Shown here: piece by piece, positions 57,238 to 64,000 of the stretch
How the letters are laid out: each line of letters starts with the position of its first letter
Numbering within the stretch: position 1 is the stretch's first letter
NCBI GenBank assembly: GCA_037501455.1
Contig: CM074855.1
Coordinates: forward strand, 28,919,501 to 28,983,500
Length of the DNA stretch: 64,000 bases
Reading direction: 5' to 3'
Source of the DNA: Lantana camara
Lineage: Eukaryota; Streptophyta; Magnoliopsida; Lamiales; Verbenaceae
The notes under the pieces: model-generated
The model's input: the letters and a program-made list of their open reading frames with translations, nothing else
Told to the model about the DNA's origin: nothing
Databases searched by the model: none
Program-made: the position numbers and the translations under genes

Positions 57238-58128
57238 TCATCCAAGGTTGTAGGTGTTTGAATAGGGGTCAAACTTCATTTGTTGGTATCCAATGGTATT
57301 CACATTCCGAGGTGTCTCTTCGTGTAGAGTTGGGCATGCATCAGTGAAGTGAGCGGGGCTAGTGCAAATGCCACAAACTCTTGCCAGTGGAGTAGGACCT
57401 ACATTCATCTTTTGCACCAAAGTTGTTAGCAACGACTTAATTTCATCAAGTGAATTCACATTTACCTCATTTACCCTTCTAGGGATATCCTGCAAAGCTC
57501 CAAATTGTTGGGAATTTGCTGCCATTGTTGATATCAACTCTCTAACTTCAGCGGGAGTCTTGCTAACAATAGCTCCACCACTTGCGGCATCCATCATCCG
57601 GCGTTCCATTGGAGTTAGGCCTTCGTAAAAGTATTGGATAACCAATTGATCCGAAATACCATGTTGGGGGCAGCTTGCTAACAACCTCTTAAACCTCTCC
57701 CAATACTCATAAAAGCTTTCGGAATCCCTTTGCTTCGCGCCACAAATTTCTCGCCTAATGTTTGTAGCGCGAGAAGCCGGAAAGTACCTCTCAAGGAATT
57801 GTCTTGACATTTTCGCCCAAGTTGTGACCGTACCCGAAGGTAAGTAATATAGCCACTCCTTAGCTGCATCTTGCAATGAGAAGGGAAAATCCCTTAGCTT
57901 GATTTGATCCTCTGTCACATTGTGTGGCTTCATGGACGTGCACACAAGGTGAAATTCCTTAAGATGCTTATTTGGGTCCTCATTCTCCAACCCTTGGAAC
58001 GTTGGCAACAAATGGATGAGTCCCGACTTTAGTTCAAAGCCTTCTTGCAGTTCTCGAATGATTATACATAGTGGCTGTTGTGCTTCAGTAGGTCGGGCAA
58101 GGTCCCGAAGTGTTCCGTTCTGAGCCAT
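57238..58128 (-). CDS. Gag of the Athila-type element
   Basis: About 297 codons on the minus strand starting at MAQNGTLRDLARPTEAQQPL (58128), the usual Athila gag start. The core is FQGLENEDPNKHLKEFHLVC, LRDFPFSLQDAAKEWLYYLP, FLERYFPASRATNIRREI and YFYEGLTPMERRMMDAASGG. The C-x2-C...H-x4-C knuckle (CGICTSPAHFTDAC) follows. The open frame extends upstream to 58245, but those extra residues are MITE-derived. It forms the particle shell. Confidence 0.88.
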   Translation of the reverse strand: MAQNGTLRDLARPTEAQQPLCIIIRELQEGFELKSGLIHLLPTFQGLENEDPNKHLKEFHLVCTSMKPHNVTEDQIKLRDFPFSLQDAAKEWLYYLPSGTVTTWAKMSRQFLERYFPASRATNIRREICGAKQRDSESFYEYWERFKRLLASCPQHGISDQLVIQYFYEGLTPMERRMMDAASGGAIVSKTPAEVRELISTMAANSQQFGALQDIPRRVNEVNVNSLDEIKSLLTTLVQKMNVGPTPLARVCGICTSPAHFTDACPTLHEETPRNVNTIGYQQMKFDPYSNTYNLG

Positions 58129-58162
58129 GTCTTGACCGTGATCAGTCAGGTTTCTCGTCAAC

Positions 58163-58322
58163 TCTAATGCACGGACACTTCTAAAAATATCAGTTTGCTT
58201 TGTCGTGTCGTGTTGGACACTCTTGTCGGACACCGTGTCCGACACTTCTCACGTGGAAAATTCACAAAAAAATCCGTGTCGCCGTATTCGTGTCATGTCG
58301 TGTCCGTGTCCGTGTAACATAG
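58163..58322. mobile_element. 160-bp MITE in the Athila leader
   Basis: Left end CTAATGCACGGACAC and right end, reversed CTATGTTACACGGACAC, are inverted repeats. Inside are CGTGTCCGACAC motifs like those of the 28304-28879 element. CTCGTC flanks both sides (58155-58160 and 58323-58328), a possible target duplication. It lies just upstream of gag. Confidence 0.7.
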
Positions 58323-58461
58323 CTCGTCCGTCTGCTCTGCAACTTTTAACTGTTGTTCAGAATTAGTATCAGTTTTCAGCTTCAAACGATTCTGAACTTT
58401 CGCCAAATGCTGCTTGCTCACAAAGGTTCCTAAGCATAAGAAAAAGAAATAAAATTAGTTA

Positions 58462-58483
58462 CCAATCCCCGGCAACGGCGCCA
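58462..58483 (-). other. Primer binding site of the Athila-type element
   Basis: Minus strand TGGCGCCGTTGCCGGGGA plus TTGG lies five bases after the LTR end. This is the standard Athila-type primer site. Confidence 0.92.
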
Positions 58484-59358
58484 AAAATTGATGAGTGTCG
58501 AGGCCACCAAAAATAAATTCCTAAGTACCTAATACAAATAAATTGTAAATAGTGGTAAGAGGGGTTGATCCACGAGAATTGGGTGAAATTGTAACTCTTA
58601 ATATGCCAAGGAACGAAACAAATAATTAAAACAGGGTGTTGAGATAAGTGATTTAAACTAATAATGAAGTAAATAAAACGAGATTAACTAAGCAAATAAA
58701 ATAATTAAGCACAGTAAACACTTAGGCTAATTCAGTAGATGACAAATAGCTGGAATTTTCCTATGCATGCTCCAGATTATGATCACTGACAGGGTAATTA
58801 ATTCTGTGTTAGGCTAGCTATAGTCGCCAAGTCCTTTCTGGCTCCCTCGTTTCTTCTTACTTTTTAGAACGACTAAAAGAAACTCCTAATAATCATCCCC
58901 TAATTAACCGATAACCCTATCAGAAACTCCTTCTAAGATTCAACCGGATAATTGCTTTACGTAGTAAAGAAACACTAGCCCTAACCGACTAAGTAGAAAC
59001 TCCTACTTCGCCTAATTAGACCGTAATATTCCACAACAAAAAATCAGCCAAACTTAACAACCTAGTGTTGATTGCCACTTCGTTAATTACCCAGCTAGAC
59101 TCCACCAAACGAATTAACTAGCTGTATGTGAATTGCTTATCCTAAGATTCGACGTCTTAAATTAATCAAAGAATAGAACAAACACAATAACGTTAAATTA
59201 GAAATAAAACAGATAACTTAATTAATAAACCCAATAAGATTGTCTTACACAACCCTAAGCATGCTTGGAAAATTCCAACTACTACAAAACCTAGCTACTC
59301 ATACTGAATTGGACAAACAAAGTCTTGAAAAAAATCAACATAGTATATGAAATAAACG

Positions 59359-61391
59359 TGTAGCACCCCGGACACATGGAGGTGCCACACCCCCGCACTA
59401 TAGGTTAATCCACACACGAAACGGCCAATCCGTACATGAACCAACCTATAGCGAACGGGTGACAATGCAATACACGACAAGCTAGGCGGGATTACTAATA
59501 CATGCAACAAAATAAAGCGGAAGCATAAACTAGTTTCTATCAAATATTTCCATTTATCCAATCAGGACATTTCTCATTTTCCAATTAAGATATATTCTAA
59601 AGTTACATATCAATACATTATCATCTTCAATTAAACAATAACAATAACTACAATTCCATAATTAACAAGAATAATCAAATACACGAACCACAGATGACAC
59701 GACTACATGAACTGGACTCGACTCGACTCAACTCCCGCCCAGCCTGCACCTGCAATAACCTGAAAGGTGGAGGCGTCAGTATGTGAAGACCGAGTGAGGG
59801 GTTTATATACATATTAGCGCAGATAACATGCAAGTCGTATTCTCGGGTAAAGATTTATAAAAGATAATTATACAGGTTCAATAATAATATAGCTTCGCCC
59901 GAGAATACAACTATCAATATTAGATACTTGTTCTTTTATAGGCAATCAGTATAGGGCTCCGGCGAGTGAGGCCGGTCTCTAACCTAATTCCAATTGAACA
60001 TGAACATGCTTGTTTGCTTGTTAATCATTAGGTGATCATGCAATTCAATTATCGTGAAATCGTGCGATAGTGTAATCAATTAGCACATTCATGGAATGGA
60101 AATCATGCAATCAATACATGGCTTGCTTGTAACACGATAGGGTTTGTTCCTCCTGTGGTTGGACGGACAACCACCAGCCCTGAGACTAGCCCAGTTCCCT
60201 CACTAAGGAGAACCTGACCAGGAGAACACAGGTACACGATAGGGCTTTGTTCTTCCTGTGGTTGGACGGACAACCACCAGCCCGAAGACCAGCCCAGCGC
60301 CCTCACTAAGGTGGACCTAGCCAAGAGAACACACGTACACGATAGAGTATTGTTCTTCCTGTAGTTGGACGGACAACCACCAGCCCGAAGACCAGCCCAG
60401 CGCCCTCACTAAGGAGGACCGGGCCAAGAGAACACACGTACACGATAGGGTATTGTTCTTCCTGTGGTTGGACGGACAACCACCAGCCCGAAGACCTGCC
60501 CAGCACCCTCACTAAGGAGAGCCTGGCCAGGAGAACGCCCATACTTGCTTTCATGAACATGGCATGCTTGATTCGTGAACACTAACATAACCTACTTGCT
60601 TAATTCATGAACAATAACATAACTTGAAAGGATAAGTGCTTTCATGAAATTATAATATAAATACCTTTGGCCAAAAATCACGTAAAGATTATACGGGTTC
60701 TATATAACTAGAAATTAAACCTCGCCTGACAGGCGACACACGACTCGTGAATGCGTGAGCGTGCTCATGCTTGATAATCTCCGCCCTGGAGAATAACTTG
60801 AGATGAAAATAAGTGGAAGAAGATGATGGGTATGGATGCTTGAGCTTGAATCATGAATTTCCTTAGCTACTTATAACTTGAAGATGATGATTTCCTCCTT
60901 CCTTTTTCCATGGTTTTGGCTCGGTAGGGAGGAGCATAAGAGGGATGATGATTCTTCATGAAATGAAATGAAGGGGAAGGAAGAAATGCATATGTCGATA
61001 TATTTGGGAAAAAATATAATATTTATGATCCAATCCTTAAAATTCCATAAGTTATGCAATTAGGTATCTAAGGTTTGGAAAAGATCAATTAGGTCCTTTA
61101 ATATTTCATGCAATTAGGTCCTTAAAGAAAGGAGAATGAACAATTAAGGACAATCATGCAATTAATTCAAATTTGGACAATTAATTCATGTAACAATTAA
61201 ATTCCATTCATATAAGAATTCTCAACTTGACACGTATTTCATGCACTTTCACATATTCACGTCGAAATACAATTTATAAGAATTATTATAACATGTATAA
61301 ATTGAATAAACGAAAATAATAAAATAAAATCCTACGCTCGAAACCCACACGTGTCGAGCGTACCTGACTATCTGAAAATCGGGGCGTTACA
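59359..61391 (-). mobile_element. Solo LTR S3, same family as S1, minus strand
   Basis: 2033 bp from TGTAGCACCCCGG to GGGGCGTTACA, with flanks AAACG (59354-59358) and AAATG (61392-61396). The uninterrupted partner LTR reads AAATG at the same site, which proves the insertion point and shows one later substitution. It has no internal genes. It holds four 103-bp tandem repeats. Confidence 0.9.
60131..60541 (-). repeat. Four tandem repeats of about 103 bp in S3
   Basis: ACACGATAGGG or similar starts each unit near 60132, 60234, 60337 and 60440, followed by TGGTTGGACGGACAACCACC and CCCTCACTAAGG. TGGTTG/CAACCA inside each unit can form a small hairpin. The open frames across it only read the repeat. 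Confidence 0.9.
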
Positions 61392-61968
61392 AAATGAAAA
61401 GAAAGGGAAAATAAATTAAAACTAGAAATTGTTGTGTTCCTCCTTTCCAAGTTTGCTGCCGTGCTTTTGTAGTGTGTATAAGGGCTCTTGATATTCCTCT
61501 CATGATCTCCCACTTCTAGCCAATTAACTCCAAAACAGTACCCACTTTCTCCCCCACTATGTTGTGCCTTAAAGAAGATTTAATCCTTGCTCCTTAGTAA
61601 CGGTGAACTATTGCACCTCTTCTGCGAAATTAATCCATCATCAAGGCTGGTGGAATTTTAATAAGGCCTTTATAATGGGCTTTTTATGCTTTGGGCCAAT
61701 TTCCTTCCAAATGCCAATCAATTTGTAATTGGGCTGCTCTGAACGAGCCAAACATTTTTTCTTTCAATTGATCCAAGAGAAAGGGAATTGGTTGCTTTGA
61801 TTCAAGGGCCTCACGCATGGCTGCTGTCCAAATTTGCTAAAAAATCTTCAAAGCTTTTAGCAACCAAAATATTCCTAAAGAGAAGCGTAAGATCAACCTA
61901 TTATCCATAATTTAAATCAAATAAGGGGTCAAGTATAACAATTTCAAGCCCAACAATGCAATGTATCA

Positions 61969-63000
61969 AAAACTGAACAACCAAATACCCAGGGTGTAAG
62001 GGAAGAAGGTGGTGGCACTTGAGTGTATTCGCCCTGAATATGTATGGGAGTGCAAAAGCGACGTATTTATGTGGGAAGCCGATTGGCTAGGTAAGCAACT
62101 GTGGCTATGGCTTCGGGCTAAAAAGTCGAGGGAACGCAAGACTCAATCATTAAGGCCCTGGTGATTTCCAAGAGGAATCGGTTTTTTCGTTCGGCTACCC
62201 CATTTTTTGAGGTGTATTTGGACAAGTGGTTTGGTGAATGAGCCCGTTGTCGGAGAAGAAGGACTGTATTTTGTGGTTAAAAAATTCCCCCCCATTATCA
62301 GACTTGAGTATGTGGACCAGAGCATCAAACTGAGTTCAGATTACATGGTAAAAGTGAGTGAATTTATCAAAGACATCGGATTTTATTTTCAGAAAATAAA
62401 CCCAGCACATCCGTGTGCAATCATCAATAAAAGTCACAAAATAATGAAATCCTCCCCCACCATTGACCAGGGCTGGGCCCCAAACATCAGAATGAATTAA
62501 CGAAAATAGGATTTCAACCGGAGTATTATTCAATGGAAAGGATTGCCTAAGACTTTTTGATAACAAACAAGTATCACAAGATAAATTTGTACTCGAAAAA
62601 TTTGGAAACAACCTTTTCAGATAACCATCAGACGGGTGTCCCAAACGCCGATGCCACAACCAACTCTGTCTGTCATCCGACCCCAGGGCCAAATTAATCC
62701 ACCCCCCTGTGGTCACTTCATCAAAAAAATATAAATCACCCCGTTCAGTGCCACGCCCAATTATCTTCCTTGCACGGATATCCTGCAGAACACAAAATGA
62801 GGGATACATCACAACCGTGCAATTCTGTTCTTTGGTAACATGACTGATTGAAAGCAGTTTATTTGACAGAGATAGAACTAATAAACAATTTGACAATCGT
62901 AACGTGGGGTTAAGTTCAACCACGCCCCTTGCTTTAACTGAAACAAGTTCACCACTAGCAGTTTGAATTGTCTGTTTCCTCGGTTTTTGAAAAGAGATTA
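61969..63000 (-). pseudogene. Copia pol: GAG-pre-integrase and integrase core (decayed)
   Basis: Minus-strand reading from 63000: QTIQTASGELVSVKARGVVE, the zinc-binding WHRRLGHPSDGYLKRLF...CDTC, then SLIHSDVWGP (first catalytic D) and FIDDCTRMCWVYFLK (62336-62998). A frame break follows; KSDNGGEF (second D) and GVAERKN (E) lie at 62150-62330 in shifted frames. The upstream part is cut by S4 at 63001. It is not functional. Confidence 0.92.
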
Positions 63001-64000
63001 TGTAGCACCCGGAGCACAGAGCACTACATCCCCTGCACCGTAACCTGACACATGTAACGAAATAGAGACTCCGCACACGCATCAAGCTACGGCCAATGGG
63101 TGACAAACAAAATCACACCTAAGCTAGGCGGTCTAGACCTTAATTCAGAGTGCGCAATAACAATCAAAACACATACGGAAGCACCAGGATTCATACATAA
63201 TCAATCATACATGCTCAACAAATAAAACAGGATATTCATATTATGCCCACCCCGGGCCGAATAAATTATACAAGTATACTCAAATACAAATCATAACTTA
63301 TACAGGAATTTAAAAGCTCGAAAATACAAAATAAACTAAACAAATACATGAGACTCGACCACAGACCCAAAGACGTCAAAAACGACCGCCGCCTAGCTCG
63401 AACCAACCCCTGTACCTGCAAACTCGAATAAACAAGGGGGAAAAAGAAATTACGAGGAGGGGTCAATCTTATCATAATTTTCAAAATCGGACTTATCTTT
63501 CAAAGTCATAACTCGCTATTTTCAAAACACACACACACCAACCCTTTTCAAAACAAACGAACAAAAATATGGTTTACGTATATATAAAAGTCTTTTCAAA
63601 AGTGCTTCATAACAAAAGGGCCAATTCCCACAAAATACATACCAAACACATATCTAAATACACACACGTATATATATATATATATATATATAAGTCGTAT
63701 GCGAGCTTAAAACACATTTGGAGTTGTAGGTCGTAATAACTAAAAGAAAGAAAACCTCACCTTGTTGACGTAACGGAACAAAAAGGGGGCAAACGAACGC
63801 CTAATAGACCACCTCGTCACCCACGGAACGAACCTAAGGACAAAACAAAGAACGAAAGATAAACTTAGACTTAATATGAACCACTTAGATGCTCGATATA
63901 TGCATATGAATGCAAATGATGCGTAAAGAATGCAACAAAGTAGCATTTAGATCACGTGAAGCAATATTTAATCATATTGAATCGTAACTCACATATTTCA
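63001..64000 (-). mobile_element. LTR copy S4 of the S1/S3 family, running off the window
   Basis: It starts TGTAGCACCCGGAGC directly after GATTA (62996-63000), inside Copia pol. Bases 63050-63140 (CAATGGGTGACAA, AAGCTAGGCGG) match S3 (59450-59490). CA and TA microsatellites lie at 63528 and 63668-63692. The other end is outside, so I cannot say whether it is a solo LTR or a full element. Confidence 0.75.

Larger units (their letters stand above)
51971..61968 (-). mobile_element. Athila-type Ty3/gypsy element, pol-deleted, minus strand
   Basis: Two related LTRs (51971-53389; 58489-61968 interrupted by S3), target duplication AAAAC (51966-51970 and 61969-61973), an Athila-style PBS next to the right LTR and a purine tract next to the left one. 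Gag and protease are recognisable; most of reverse transcriptase, RNase H and integrase are missing. The LTRs differ at many sites (for example 51977, 51981 and a poly-G expansion), so it is clearly older than the Tat element. It also carries a 160-bp MITE. Confidence 0.93.
58489..61968 (-). repeat. 5' LTR of the Athila-type element, interrupted by S3
   Basis: TGATGAGTGTCGAGG to GCAATGTATCA. Without S3 and one duplication it is about 1442 bp, colinear with the 1419-bp partner. A short extra stretch (AAGAGAAGCGTAAGATCAAC at about 61878) is missing from the partner. Confidence 0.92.

Noticed and set aside
60103..60560. Possible CRISPR-like or coding repeat array
   Set aside because: Direct repeats have no distinct spacers, the host is a plant, and the array lies inside an LTR.

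Overview
The window is plant nuclear DNA, almost certainly from a eudicot. It has AT-rich spliced genes with GT-AG introns, a kinesin of a plant type, an F-box/F-box-associated gene relic, RPA-carrying Helitrons and plant lineages of LTR retrotransposon (Copia, Tat-type and Athila-type Ty3/gypsy). I cannot name the species. Only one host gene looks intact; most of the remaining ~54 kb is transposable-element DNA.

Region 1 (1-12.9 kb). A 118-bp tRNA-derived SINE lies about 120 bp upstream of a 22-exon kinesin gene (473-9970, KIN-6-like, 1145 residues as I splice it). Its tail carries a duplicated block of three exons, and one intron holds a small mitochondrial DNA insertion with two broken tRNA genes. 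Convergent to it is an F-box pseudogene (10302-11789, minus strand), followed by a non-autonomous inverted-repeat element.

Region 2 (13.2-28.2 kb). Three Helitron-like units lie head to tail. Two end in a hairpin plus CTAG-T terminus; the middle one lost the end of its terminus at the junction. Each carries decayed, intron-containing pieces of an RPA70-like single-stranded DNA binding protein. The third unit also contains a genomic fragment of an organellar (plastid HSP90-5-like) Hsp90 gene, and a 1.94-kb Mutator-type element with ~105-bp TIRs and a perfect 9-bp target duplication.

Region 3 (28.3-64 kb). This is a nested stack of LTR elements. The host is an old, frameshifted Copia element on the minus strand whose pol gene is cut into pieces. 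In it sit: a solo LTR (30098-32766, TSD TGTAT); a very young, full-length 15.0-kb Tat-type element (34273-49279, TSD GTATA, LTRs with one difference in 924 bp by eye); a second solo LTR of another family (49921-51862, TSD GTGGA); an Athila-type element on the minus strand (51971-61968, TSD AAAAC) that has lost most of pol and itself holds a solo LTR (59359-61391) and a 160-bp MITE; and another LTR copy running off the right edge (63001-64000). The Tat element has one long gag-pol ORF and, antisense between pol and the 3' LTR, a spliced plant-mobile-domain (PMD) gene with one frameshift.

All coordinates, exon joins and alignments were read by eye. No database search, alignment program or expression data was available.
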